Assembly (NCBI GenBank): GCA_028285755.1
Contig: JANQOQ010000001.1
Location: 141,589-205,588, forward strand
Direction of reading: 5' to 3'
Length of the DNA stretch: 64,000 bases
Source: Puniceicoccaceae bacterium
GTDB taxonomy: Bacteria > Verrucomicrobiota > Verrucomicrobiia > Opitutales > JAFGAQ01
Part shown: positions 35,812 to 44,675 of the stretch, piece after piece
How the letters are laid out: every line of letters begins with the position of its first letter
Position numbering within the stretch: position 1 is the first letter of the stretch
Program-made: the position numbers and the translations under genes
Notes under the pieces: model-generated
Databases searched by the model: none
The model's input: the letters and a program-made list of their open reading frames with translations, nothing else
What the model was told of the DNA's origin: nothing

Positions 35812-36627
35812 CTACTCCAAAAAACCCATTCGCTGTGAAATAATTAGGGCAAAAGACTTCAGTTTTGCACCCAATTCATGGATGCGGCTCATGGGAAATC
35901 GGTCTATGGGCCCGGCTGTCCACAAACCAGCCACGGGATAACCATACCGGTTGAGAATCGCAGTACCGACACAACGCAGCCCGTTAAACTCCTCTTCATT
36001 GTCAATGAAGTATCCTTTCTTACCCCAATTTTCAATATGGCCAAGAAGGTCTTCCGGACTCGTGATCGTATTTTTGGTATGCACTTCGTAAGGGAGGCTG
36101 TTTAGCACCTCCTGCCTTTCATGATCGGGCAGATGATACAATATCGCCTTGCCTGGAGCGCTGCAGTAGAGCTTGAATTTCGATCCGGGATCCACAGTTA
36201 ACTTAAAAGGCAAGCCTCCCCCGGTAAACACTTCCAGGATGATCCCCTCATTCTGAACAAAAGCTCCCAGCATAATGGTCTCGTCAATTTCATTGCGGAG
36301 CCGCTTCATAATATCGATTGATTTTTCAACCAGATTGGCCTCCCCGATTCCCGCATACCCGATTTGGATTAACTTAGGGGTAAGAGTGAACTTTTTGGAA
36401 ATATCATCCCGAAAAAGGTATCCCAGATTGGCAAGAGTGATTGTGATACGGAACACACTGTTGCGCGGTATGTTCAGGGCCTCCGCGATCTCAGTCTGAG
36501 TCAGGCCTTCATGGTTTTTTGACAGCAGCTCAAACACTTCGAGTGCCCTTTCCAGATTGGGAACATGGTAACGCGATTTATTTTCTGAATGCTTCTCTTT
36601 TTCAGGTATAGTCTGATCGTCCGCCAT
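35812..36627 (-). CDS. IclR family transcriptional regulator
   Basis: A 271-residue regulator. The N-terminal winged helix-turn-helix (about residues 20-75) contains LTQTEIAEALNIPRNSVFRITITL, and the C-terminal IclR ligand domain includes GKAILYHLPDHERQEVL and LNRYGYPVAGLWTAGP. IclR proteins such as KdgR typically sense keto-deoxy sugar acids. It is the last gene of the L-AHG operon, so 2-keto-3-deoxy-galactonate or -gluconate is a plausible effector. The start at ATG 36627 has a good AAAGGAG site nine bases upstream. An ATG at 36690, sharing one base with the previous stop (TAATG), would add 21 unconserved residues. Confidence 0.85.
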   Translation of the reverse strand: MADDQTIPEKEKHSENKSRYHVPNLERALEVFELLSKNHEGLTQTEIAEALNIPRNSVFRITITLANLGYLFRDDISKKFTLTPKLIQIGYAGIGEANLVEKSIDIMKRLRNEIDETIMLGAFVQNEGIILEVFTGGGLPFKLTVDPGSKFKLYCSAPGKAILYHLPDHERQEVLNSLPYEVHTKNTITSPEDLLGHIENWGKKGYFIDNEEEFNGLRCVGTAILNRYGYPVAGLWTAGPIDRFPMSRIHELGAKLKSFALIISQRMGFLE

Positions 36628-36689
36628 GAAATGTAACTCCTTTAGCTTTAAATCTTTAGTGGGTGCTGCATTGGGTTCAACCATAATCA

Positions 36690-37778
36690 TTAACTCATTT
36701 TGTAGGGTTGGAGTTTATCCCAATCAAACAATACGCCAATGCCAGCATCATTCGGGGCAACTGCGCGTGCATCTTCGATCACCAATGGACGATACGTATA
36801 TTCATCGATCGGAAAGCTGTGAATTTCCATCCAACCCGCATGCGGCTGGGAAGACACCAAACTCACATGGAGCTCCTGCATGCCGTGCGAGCATACCGGG
36901 ATATTATGCTCTTTGGCTTGTTCAGCCACTCTTAACCAGCTGGTGATACCGCCACACAAAGAAGCATCCGGCTGGATAAAACTTAGCTGCGATTGTTCAA
37001 ATGCAAATCCAAACTCATAAAGGGTATGAAAGTTTTCCCCCATCGCCAAAGGCACTCCCCCTTTTTCCGCAATCTCTGCAAAACCCCTATAGTCATCGGG
37101 GATGGTAGGCTCCTCAAACCAGTAGATATCATAGGGCTTGACTCGTTTTGCGAATTCGATGGCACGCTCAACGGTCATCGAGTAGTTGGCATCGATCATC
37201 AAGTGGGTATGATCTCCGATTAAGGCACGTATGGCGGCCACCCGTTCCAGATCCTCCTCCATATCGTCCTTACCCACTTTGATCTTCACTGCATTGACTC
37301 CCATAGCCAGGTAACCGCGAATGCTTTCCTTCAGCTCTTCGAGGGTGAAATTAAGATCTATCCCCCCACAGTAGCAGTTACAGGTATTATTTGCCCCTCC
37401 TGCGACCTGCCAGAGGGGTTTATTCAGTTGCTTACACCGTATATCCCAGAGAGCGATATCGATGGCACTGATTGCAAATGCGGAAATCCCTCCCCTGCCT
37501 ACATAGTGAATATGCCACTCAAGATCATCCGTGATAGCCTCAACCTGGGCTGCGTCTTTTCCCAATACAGCGGGCGTCAGGTCGTGCTCGATCATTGCTT
37601 TGATCGCGTATCCCCCTTTGCCGCCTGTGTAAGTATAGCCGGTTCCAGAAAATCCGCCGGCCTGAATCGTGGTCGTCACCAGTTCAAAATGGGTATGATC
37701 TCCATGCTTGGCATCACTCAATACCGTTTTGAGCGGCACCCGATAGAGAGCCGTATCTATCGATTCGATTGGGTTCAT
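36690..37778 (-). CDS. 3,6-anhydro-L-galactonate cycloisomerase (enolase superfamily)
   Basis: A 362-residue cytosolic enzyme of the mandelate racemase/muconate lactonizing group. Catalytic Lys165 and Lys167 are in AVKIKVGK, metal ligands are Asp196 (MIDANYS), Glu222 (WFEEPT) and Glu248 (MGENFH), and the acid/base His298 is in CSHGMQELH. The Lys167/His298 pair matches in spacing the residues reported for the Vibrio anhydrogalactonate cycloisomerase (from memory). That enzyme opens 3,6-anhydro-L-galactonate to 2-keto-3-deoxy-L-galactonate. Placement directly after an aldehyde dehydrogenase and beside GH117 genes supports this call over other sugar-acid dehydratases. Confidence 0.8.
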   Translation of the reverse strand: MNPIESIDTALYRVPLKTVLSDAKHGDHTHFELVTTTIQAGGFSGTGYTYTGGKGGYAIKAMIEHDLTPAVLGKDAAQVEAITDDLEWHIHYVGRGGISAFAISAIDIALWDIRCKQLNKPLWQVAGGANNTCNCYCGGIDLNFTLEELKESIRGYLAMGVNAVKIKVGKDDMEEDLERVAAIRALIGDHTHLMIDANYSMTVERAIEFAKRVKPYDIYWFEEPTIPDDYRGFAEIAEKGGVPLAMGENFHTLYEFGFAFEQSQLSFIQPDASLCGGITSWLRVAEQAKEHNIPVCSHGMQELHVSLVSSQPHAGWMEIHSFPIDEYTYRPLVIEDARAVAPNDAGIGVLFDWDKLQPYKMS

Positions 37779-37787
37779 CGAGTAGGC

Positions 37788-39254
37788 CTAATTAAAGTTC
37801 ACGTAAAAGGTTTTCTTCTCGAGATAATTTTCTAAACCGTATTTACCGTCTTCTCCCCCAATACCACTCTTTTTGTAGCCATTGTGGAAGCCCTGGCGCT
37901 GTTCACCCATAGGTCGGTTCACATAGATTTCGCCAAATTCGAGTTCGCTGACAGCGCGCTGGATTTTACGCATATCATTCGTAAACAAAAAGGCAGCCAA
38001 ACCATAGTCGGAATCATTGGCCAGCGTAAGTGCTTCTTCATAACTGCTTACTTTACAGATCGGGCTAACCACACCAAACGCCTCTTTGCGCATGATATCC
38101 ATATCATTGGTGACATCCGTAAGAATAGTTGCCTCATACCAGTGGCCTTTTTCAAACTCGGCTCCCTCAGGACGTTTGCCCCCCATTTCAACCGTAGCGC
38201 CCTGCTCCACGGATTTCGCAACGATAGCCTCCATATGTTCCAACTCCGATCGACTCACCTTGGGACCTATAAAAACGTCTTCATTCATGGGATCACCCAT
38301 TTTGAGTTTCGAAACTTCAGCTTTATACTTCTCCAGAAATTCATCGTAGACGGCGTCGTGAATGTAGAAGCGCTCCGGGCACGTGCAAACCTGACCGGAA
38401 TTCAAATGCCGCGAGATCACTGCCGCATCGACGGCCTTGTCGACATCTCCATCTTCCAGTAGGATAAATGGGGCTTTGCCCCCGAGCTCAAGGCGAACTG
38501 CGGTTAAGTTGGGTGCACACGTTTCATATATCTGCTGCCCGGTATCGGTACTGCCGGTCATAGAGACGAGGCGCGTAATAGGGTTGGTGACAAGCTCGTT
38601 GCCCATGGTTCTGCCACTTCCGGTGACGAGGTTCAGAACTCCTCTAGGGATACCCGCCTTCATTGCCAGTTTACCTAATTCCAAAACGGCAATGGGCGTC
38701 ACCGAAGGCGGCTTCACAACCATTACATTACCGGTAGTTAATGCGGGGCCGATCTTGCGACACGCCAGTGCTAATGGGAAATTCCAGGCTGCAATGCCCA
38801 CAGTGACCCCATAAGGCACCTTATGGATCATGATATGCTCATTCTGAAGATCGGATGGGTAGATATCCCCCTCAATGCGCCTCGCCGCCTGGGCCGGAAA
38901 GCTTATAAAATCTGCAGATACATCGACTTCACCCAAGGCCAGCAAGTAGGTCTTACCCATTTCAGCAGTCAAGATACCCGCCAAATATTCACGGTTTTTG
39001 CGTATTAAATCAGCAAAACCCATCAGAATTTTTTCACGTTCTACTGCAGGTGTCGCAGCCCAGGATGCCTTCGCTGCTTCCGCAGCTTCAAGTGCGATTT
39101 GGGCATCTTGCTCATTACCATTCGGCACATATCCATATATCTCTTCGGTCGTGGGATTTTCGACCGCAATCATACGTGAGGTCACGGATTCCCGGAACTC
39201 ACCATCAATAAACATGGAATACTTGGGGGCATTATCTACAGATTGCTCATTCAT
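37788..39254 (-). CDS. 3,6-anhydro-L-galactose dehydrogenase (ALDH family)
   Basis: A 488-residue NAD(P)-dependent aldehyde dehydrogenase with the general-base motif LELGGKAPFI (Glu) and nucleophile motif NSGQVCTCPER. It is closest in style to the lactaldehyde/glycolaldehyde (AldA) branch, from which known L-AHG dehydrogenases come. It would oxidise L-AHG to 3,6-anhydro-L-galactonate for the cycloisomerase encoded 9 bp downstream. The generic ALDH fold is certain; the substrate is inferred from its partner genes. Cytosolic, no signal peptide. Confidence 0.8.
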   Translation of the reverse strand: MNEQSVDNAPKYSMFIDGEFRESVTSRMIAVENPTTEEIYGYVPNGNEQDAQIALEAAEAAKASWAATPAVEREKILMGFADLIRKNREYLAGILTAEMGKTYLLALGEVDVSADFISFPAQAARRIEGDIYPSDLQNEHIMIHKVPYGVTVGIAAWNFPLALACRKIGPALTTGNVMVVKPPSVTPIAVLELGKLAMKAGIPRGVLNLVTGSGRTMGNELVTNPITRLVSMTGSTDTGQQIYETCAPNLTAVRLELGGKAPFILLEDGDVDKAVDAAVISRHLNSGQVCTCPERFYIHDAVYDEFLEKYKAEVSKLKMGDPMNEDVFIGPKVSRSELEHMEAIVAKSVEQGATVEMGGKRPEGAEFEKGHWYEATILTDVTNDMDIMRKEAFGVVSPICKVSSYEEALTLANDSDYGLAAFLFTNDMRKIQRAVSELEFGEIYVNRPMGEQRQGFHNGYKKSGIGGEDGKYGLENYLEKKTFYVNFN

Positions 39255-39282
39255 AAAATAATTGGGGACATCATTCGCTGTA

Positions 39283-40050
39283 TCAGCGGCCCATCCACCC
39301 TCCGTCCACCGTCATAACGGTGCCGTGCATATAATCAGAGGCTGATGAACACAAAAATACAATCGGGCCCTTAAAATCATCCGCATCTCCCCAACGGCCT
39401 GCCGGGATGCGTGATAGGATGGCCGGATTGCGATCAGGATCAGCGCGTAGCGCGGCCGTATTATCCGTCGCGATATAACCGGGAGCGATCGCATTCACAT
39501 TCACACCATTGGACGCCCATTCGTTGGCAAATGCCATCGTGAGCTGGCCAATTCCGCCCTTACTTGCAGCATATCCCGGGACGGTGATTCCACCCTGGAA
39601 GGTTAGCAACGAAGCGGTAAACACGACTTTACCAGAACCTCGACTCACCATATCCCGACCGAACTCACGGGTAATGATAAACTGGGCATTGAGATTTACC
39701 TCGATCACCGTGTCCCAATAGTCATCCGGGTGATTTGCAGCTTCCTTGCGCATGATCGTACCCGCATTGTTTACGAGAATATCAACCACCGGATGATCTT
39801 GTTTGACCGACTCAATAAACTGCTTAAGCGCTTTGCGATCGCCAAAATCACATTGGTAGGGAGTAAATTTACGGCCCAGAGCCTGCACTTCTTTACCAAC
39901 TTCGCTATCCACTTCGAGGGAGGCAGAAACACCGATGATATCTGCACCCGCTTCAGCCAGGCCGATGGCCATGGATTTACCAATACCGCGTTTACAACCA
40001 CTGACCAGCGCCACTTTACCTTCTAAACTAAACTGATTTAATATATTCAT
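39283..40050 (-). CDS. KduD-like short-chain dehydrogenase
   Basis: A 255-residue SDR that resembles 2-dehydro-3-deoxy-D-gluconate 5-dehydrogenase (KduD) along its whole length. It shares the start FSLEGKVALVSGCKRGIGKS, NNAG motif (ILVNNAGTI), SLLTFQGGITVPGYAASKGG with the catalytic Ser and Tyr-x-x-x-Lys, and ending ASDYMHGTVMTVDGGWMGR. In this setting it probably reduces 2,5-diketo-3-deoxy-galactonate/gluconate to 2-keto-3-deoxy-D-gluconate, working with the zinc dehydrogenase 8 bp upstream. That step is inferred from known L-AHG pathways and not shown by the sequence alone. Confidence 0.82.
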   Translation of the reverse strand: MNILNQFSLEGKVALVSGCKRGIGKSMAIGLAEAGADIIGVSASLEVDSEVGKEVQALGRKFTPYQCDFGDRKALKQFIESVKQDHPVVDILVNNAGTIMRKEAANHPDDYWDTVIEVNLNAQFIITREFGRDMVSRGSGKVVFTASLLTFQGGITVPGYAASKGGIGQLTMAFANEWASNGVNVNAIAPGYIATDNTAALRADPDRNPAILSRIPAGRWGDADDFKGPIVFLCSSASDYMHGTVMTVDGGWMGR

Positions 40051-40058
40051 ATTTGAAA

Positions 40059-41078
40059 TTAAGTTTCATTACATTTAATCAGATACTTAATGCCATCGGG
40101 TTGCGAATCAATCGTTTCAAATACCTCAGCCACATTTTCCAGGGTGGAAACCTTTGTAATTAGTTTCTTAAGAGCAAGTTGCCCACTGGCCGCGAGCTGG
40201 ATTGCGTCATCAAAGTCTTCAGCTTCATAGAGGCGTGCACCGATCATTTGGATTTCAGACCAGAAGAATTTAAAGAGATTCACCGGCTTAGCATCCGGAT
40301 GAATCGCAACCACCACTATGCGTCCGCGTGCACAAACCAGATCCGTCATCACCTGCACTCCGACTGCTGATCCGGATACCTCAAACACACAGTCTGCCAT
40401 GGCACCTTCAGTCAACTCAGCGACTGAATCTGCGAGATTTTCTTCAAGAGGATTCACTGCCTCCAACCCAAGCTCCCGAGCCAAAGTGAGGCGGGATTCG
40501 TTAATCTCCGATAGGATAACCCGGGCACCCAAATTCCTGGCGACCATGGCAATCAATAAACCGATAGGGCCGCCCCCAATCACGACGCAGGTTTCATTCC
40601 CTTTGAGCCTGGATAGCTTCACATCGTGAACCGCAACCGCGAGTGGTTCGATGAGAGCGGCAGTTTCCAAGTTTAACTCATCAGGGATTTTGTGAAGCGT
40701 GTATGCGGGCACCGTCCAGGAACTTTGCATTCCTCCCGGCATATCAATACCGATGATACGCAGGTTTTTGCCCACATGGGCATTCCCACGGTCAAAATTG
40801 GCTGCCTCTCCGAATTTTAAAGGCCGCACACATACACGATCCCCCACTTGCACATCGGCTACACCAGCACCGACTTCAGCAACGACCGCAGAAACTTCGT
40901 GACCGATGATCTGAGGCATTCTCACCCGTTGATCCATATTTCCGTGGTATATATGCATATCGGTACCGCAAATACCGCAGTAAGCGACCTCCAGCCTGAC
41001 CTCATTGTCTGCAGGGCTGATTTGCTCACTGGGAGCGAGTTGTAGTGTTTTGTTTCCGGTGTAGGCAGCTGCTTTCAT
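40059..41078 (-). CDS. Zinc-type medium-chain dehydrogenase (putative 2-keto-3-deoxy-L-galactonate 5-dehydrogenase)
   Basis: A 339-residue MDR-superfamily dehydrogenase. Catalytic zinc ligands are visible: Cys37 in YCGICGTD, His60-Glu61 in IIGHEVSA, and Glu144 in LIEPLAVAVHD. The nucleotide-binding motif is VIGGGPIGLLIA. The lobe at about 84-125, which in most zinc ADHs holds four Cys binding a structural zinc, has none. Sorbitol- or threonine-dehydrogenase-like members oxidise sugar-acid hydroxyls, for example E. coli LgoD on L-galactonate C5. Here it most likely oxidises C5 of 2-keto-3-deoxy-L-galactonate ahead of the KduD-like reductase. Function inferred from context. Confidence 0.75.
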   Translation of the reverse strand: MKAAAYTGNKTLQLAPSEQISPADNEVRLEVAYCGICGTDMHIYHGNMDQRVRMPQIIGHEVSAVVAEVGAGVADVQVGDRVCVRPLKFGEAANFDRGNAHVGKNLRIIGIDMPGGMQSSWTVPAYTLHKIPDELNLETAALIEPLAVAVHDVKLSRLKGNETCVVIGGGPIGLLIAMVARNLGARVILSEINESRLTLARELGLEAVNPLEENLADSVAELTEGAMADCVFEVSGSAVGVQVMTDLVCARGRIVVVAIHPDAKPVNLFKFFWSEIQMIGARLYEAEDFDDAIQLAASGQLALKKLITKVSTLENVAEVFETIDSQPDGIKYLIKCNET

Positions 41079-41088
41079 AAGATTAAGG

Positions 41089-42135
41089 TTACCAACTGAA
41101 TTGGTAAATAGTCAGCTCACTATACTCTTGTTCCGGGTTCAACACACTTCTGGGTGAGCCCTTGATATTGGGGCCGTTCGGATACTTCGAAGTCTCACAG
41201 CAAAATGCCTTAAATTGCCCAAAAGCCGTGCCATCCTCCCGTGCGAGATTATCAGATGTATACAGGCCCGTGTAGAACAGCATACCGGGCTCTGTGGTCA
41301 ATACACTCAACGTGCGACCAGTGTCAGGATCCGAAAACTCTGCCACTTTGATCAAATCGCCCGCTTCATTTTCAAAGACATAATAGTGCTCAAAACCGTT
41401 TGGCAGTTCAGAAAATGAGTCACCGATACGCTTGGGTGTATTAAAATCGCAAGCCGTTCCTGCAACCATCGCTTCCTCACCCACGGGCACATTACTGTCA
41501 TCGGGTATCAGGTAACGGTTACTGTGGATCTGAGCCTGATGATCGAGTATTCTTTTCTGAAATCCACCCAGATTGAAATAAGTATGATTGGTTAAGGACA
41601 AAGGCGTCTGTGCATCTGTTTCCGCCTCATACTGGATCTCCAATGCATTGGATTGGGTAAGGCTATATGTAATCGTAACATCCACATTGCCTGGGTAGTG
41701 CTGATCTCCGTCCTGACTGCTCAGCGTTAAAATCAGCTGCACGCGATCCTGCTTTTCGAGGGTTTTTGCCTCCCACACTCTCTTATCAAATCCGATCTTA
41801 CCGCCGTGAAGGTGGTTGGTGCCATCATTCGTGTCGAGCTGATATTGGACCTCCCCAATGTTAAATTGACCATCCTTAATACGCGCGGCATAGCGCCCCA
41901 CTATACAACCGAAATAGGGTGAATTAGCTTTATACTCTTCACTAAAGTATCCCTCCAGAGTATCAAAACCACAAACCACATCCTGCGTATTTCCAGAACC
42001 ATCCGGTAGAATTATGGAGGTAACAATACCTCCATAATTGGTAATTTTTACTATAACACCAGAATCATTCTCCAGCGTGTATAGCTCTACCGGATGTTCA
42101 TCAACTATACCCAATAACCCTTTGGAAATTTTCAT
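41089..42135 (-). CDS. galM: Aldose 1-epimerase (mutarotase)
   Basis: A 348-residue cytosolic mutarotase with catalytic His residues in DGTNHLHGG and NHTYFNLGGF and the late Glu in LTTEPGMLFYTG. The start is placed at ATG 42135, which has a strong AGGAGAGGT site seven bases upstream. The frame runs 129 bp further, into the RhaT-type gene, without conserved sequence. It interconverts sugar anomers, probably of galactose or AHG released by GH117 enzymes. It lies between the permease gene (14-bp gap) and the dehydrogenase gene (10-bp gap) of the L-AHG operon. Confidence 0.88.
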   Translation of the reverse strand: MKISKGLLGIVDEHPVELYTLENDSGVIVKITNYGGIVTSIILPDGSGNTQDVVCGFDTLEGYFSEEYKANSPYFGCIVGRYAARIKDGQFNIGEVQYQLDTNDGTNHLHGGKIGFDKRVWEAKTLEKQDRVQLILTLSSQDGDQHYPGNVDVTITYSLTQSNALEIQYEAETDAQTPLSLTNHTYFNLGGFQKRILDHQAQIHSNRYLIPDDSNVPVGEEAMVAGTACDFNTPKRIGDSFSELPNGFEHYYVFENEAGDLIKVAEFSDPDTGRTLSVLTTEPGMLFYTGLYTSDNLAREDGTAFGQFKAFCCETSKYPNGPNIKGSPRSVLNPEQEYSELTIYQFSW

Positions 42136-42149
42136 AGCACCGACCTCTC

Positions 42150-43199
42150 CTAAGCTGCTCCCGCCTCCATCAATTTGGAAACCGCAAGAATGCTCACTCC
42201 GATTATCATGCAAGCGAGCCCCGTATAGAGTGACCCCTTCGCCTTTGATGAGGCTTCGGACCACTCCTTGGTAACGATGCCACTGATCACTGCCACAAGC
42301 ACACAGGTGGTATTAAAAATTGCATAGACCACCACCGGTCCCAGCTCAAAACGGCTCGCTCCAAAGGCGTAAGCTGCAGATGCCGCATAGTGGAAAAACG
42401 CCATAATAAAGATGAGGATGAAATTCACTCCGAAATGCGGGGTTTTAAAAGATCCCCAGAGCTTCTTGCGCGTTAACTGAAAACCAAAGTCACCTGCCAT
42501 AATAATACCACCGCTAAGAAAAATGGGCAACATCACTGCGAGAGCGACCATCCATTCCGGATTACCGGTGGCCGCAATGGCATCTCCTAAAGGACCACCC
42601 CCTACGGTGAAGGCAACGTTAAAACCCGTCGCGAGCAATCCACCGATGACGGCTATCGATATACCTGCAAGCATGGATTTCTTTTCGGATTTTTCTCCAT
42701 CCTCTTCTTTGGGGTTATCCGATTCTCTTATCAGACCCGCACGCCCATTGAAAAAGATGCCCGTCAAAATTGTCAGAATGCCGACGATGATCAGTAACAA
42801 CGTGCCGATCTCCGGCAAGGTCTCTACACCCTTGGAAAATAGATCAATCAGTATAGGCAGTATCGAACCGATTAATATCACCGTTCCAATAAACAAAGAA
42901 AAACCAAGTGAGAGTCCTATGTGGTGGATTGCCTGCCCCCACATTTTTACTCCCAGCCCCCAAAGTATACTGGACACAATCATGACGGGTAATACCGCAC
43001 GAACCGCAGGGTCCTGATATATACTCGCTACCCCGTTGACCATGAGAATGGTGGCTATCAGGGGAACAACAAACATCGTTAGCATGAAGAAAAGACCCCA
43101 GGTATTTTCAAATTTAAAGTCCTTCGTAAATTTTTCCGGTAAGGCATATAAGCCGAGCATAATGCCGGCAATCAGGGCTGTAATAATTCCTATGAGCAT
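42150..43199 (-). CDS. RhaT-type sugar:proton symporter
   Basis: A 349-residue inner-membrane protein with ten hydrophobic helices, matching the L-rhamnose/H+ symporter (RhaT) family of the DMT superfamily (N-terminal GIITALIAGIMLGLYALPEK, later SILWGLGVKMWGQAIHHIG). A charged cytosolic loop at about 183-199 splits the two halves. As the promoter-proximal gene of the L-AHG operon it is the best candidate for uptake of 3,6-anhydro-L-galactose from the periplasm, where the GH117 enzymes act. No rhamnose catabolic genes are nearby. The substrate is inferred from context. Confidence 0.83.
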   Translation of the reverse strand: MLIGIITALIAGIMLGLYALPEKFTKDFKFENTWGLFFMLTMFVVPLIATILMVNGVASIYQDPAVRAVLPVMIVSSILWGLGVKMWGQAIHHIGLSLGFSLFIGTVILIGSILPILIDLFSKGVETLPEIGTLLLIIVGILTILTGIFFNGRAGLIRESDNPKEEDGEKSEKKSMLAGISIAVIGGLLATGFNVAFTVGGGPLGDAIAATGNPEWMVALAVMLPIFLSGGIIMAGDFGFQLTRKKLWGSFKTPHFGVNFILIFIMAFFHYAASAAYAFGASRFELGPVVVYAIFNTTCVLVAVISGIVTKEWSEASSKAKGSLYTGLACMIIGVSILAVSKLMEAGAA

Positions 43200-43231
43200 A
43201 ACGGATTAAGGGTTGACAGTTTTTCTATAAG

Positions 43232-43258
43232 TAAAATATTGTTTTATATATAGACTTA
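43232..43258. promoter_or_regulatory. Conserved L-AHG regulon element, copy 2
   Basis: ATTGTTTT, then ATA and TATAGACTTA, at 43238-43258. It lies 39 bp before the RhaT-type start and 73 bp before the divergent GH117 start. It overlaps a palindrome TAAAA-TATTG-TTTTA (43232-43246) and is flanked by ATAAGT (43226-43231) and ACTTAT (43254-43259). It is a candidate shared operator for both divergent units and closely matches copy 1 at 35672-35693. Confidence 0.5.
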
Positions 43259-43330
43259 TTGTTCCGTCAAGCTATTTTATCCGACGCAACCCTTACTTTA
43301 ATTCAAATTCACCAAACGTTACAGTTCACT

Positions 43331-44542
43331 ATGAAAATCAAAAACTGCTTAAGCCCATTCGTAGTCTTGGCGCTTACTTTTAATCTGACTGCAACCCATA
43401 TCCAGAAAACACCAGATATCAGTGAGCTGGATATTACTCCTAAAAAAATCGATCAACTCGGCATTACCAATCCCGATAAGCTTAGCGCAGCCAGCAAACG
43501 TGCACTCATGTGGCCCGATGATCTCTCGTCCGAATGGTTTTTTGAATATAATGTGTATGATCTCAAAGGAGACCTTGCATACGAAGAAGGAGTCGTTCGC
43601 CGGGATCCCAGTGCGCTCATCAAGCACAGCGGTAAGTATTATGTATGGTATACCAAAAGTGTGGGACCCCGGGATGGATTCGGCGGAGATATCAGCAAAG
43701 AGAAAGTGTTCCCCTGGGATCGCTCCGATATCTGGTATGCGACTTCCAAAGATGGCTTAACCTGGGAAGAGCAGGGCTTGGCAGTGCCACGTGGCGAACC
43801 AGGCGCTTATGATGACCGCTCCGTATTTACTACCGAAATCATGGAATGGGAGGGCAAATACTACCTTTGCTATCAGGTTGTGGGCGGGGATTATGTCGTG
43901 CGAGTTAAGAATGAAGTTGGTCTGGCATGGGCAGACTCTCCGGACGGACCCTGGACTAAAAGCAAGGAACCTATCCTCAGCCCCGCTGATAATGGTATCT
44001 GGAAAGGCGAAGAACAAAACCGTTTCATCGTTGAAAAGAAGGGTGATTTTGACAGCCACAAGGTACATGATCCCTGCATTATTCCTTACAAGGGCAAATT
44101 CTACCTGTTTTATAAAGGAGAGCAAATGGGCGAAGAAATTACCTGGGGTGGACGCGAAATCCGCCATGGGGTGGCAATCGCTGATAATCCAAAAGGCCCT
44201 TACGTTAAGTCCGAGTATAACCCCATCAGCAACAGCGGGCACGAGATCTGCGTATGGCCTTACAACGGGGGAATCGCATCCCTAATTACCACTGATGGGC
44301 CCGAGAAGAATACCGTACAGTGGTCTCTGGATGGCATTAACTTTGAGATCATGTCGGTCGTAAAAGGTGCTCCGCACGCGATTGGCATCAATCGTACCAT
44401 TGACCCTGAAGAAGAACCCCTCGCCGCACTTCGATGGGGGCTCACTCACCAATACATGAATCCTGATTATCAATACATTCGTGGATTTAAGACCCGTAGG
44501 ATCATTCGCCACGTTGCCGCAGGTGCTCCAGGTACAAAGTGA
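43331..44542 (+). CDS. GH117-type alpha-1,3-L-(3,6-anhydro)galactosidase, second copy
   Basis: A 403-residue exported beta-propeller enzyme; signal peptide about residues 1-22 from ATG 43331 (the frame is open from 43259). It has the same key positions as the protein at 30512: Asp92 in VRRDPSALI, repeated GKYYVWYT/GKYYLCYQ/GKFYLFYK blade motifs, Asp247 in VHDPCI, and His304-Glu305 in NSGHEICVWPY. Overall identity to the other copy looks moderate, with different loops, so the two probably differ in chain length or in sulfated/methylated substrate preference. It is transcribed divergently from the L-AHG catabolic operon across a short shared control region. Confidence 0.82.
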   Translation: MKIKNCLSPFVVLALTFNLTATHIQKTPDISELDITPKKIDQLGITNPDKLSAASKRALMWPDDLSSEWFFEYNVYDLKGDLAYEEGVVRRDPSALIKHSGKYYVWYTKSVGPRDGFGGDISKEKVFPWDRSDIWYATSKDGLTWEEQGLAVPRGEPGAYDDRSVFTTEIMEWEGKYYLCYQVVGGDYVVRVKNEVGLAWADSPDGPWTKSKEPILSPADNGIWKGEEQNRFIVEKKGDFDSHKVHDPCIIPYKGKFYLFYKGEQMGEEITWGGREIRHGVAIADNPKGPYVKSEYNPISNSGHEICVWPYNGGIASLITTDGPEKNTVQWSLDGINFEIMSVVKGAPHAIGINRTIDPEEEPLAALRWGLTHQYMNPDYQYIRGFKTRRIIRHVAAGAPGTK

Positions 44543-44582
44543 TTAATCAAAAAAGTCTATGATTCTCTAATAAAAACGGGTT

Positions 44583-44617
44583 CCTAAGCCGTCTAGAGAG
44601 ATGGTTTAGGTTGTTTC
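44583..44617 (+). terminator. Possible terminator after GH117 gene
   Basis: CCTAAGCC (44583-44590) pairs with GGTTTAGG (44603-44610; one G-T pair) around a 12-nt loop that can itself form TCTAGA, followed by TTGTTT. It is weak for an intrinsic terminator but correctly placed, 41 bp past the stop. Confidence 0.35.
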
Positions 44618-44675
44618 GCTGGGATTCTCGTGTTATTAATTACACAGATAAAACATACTTATTTTCTTTACCCTC

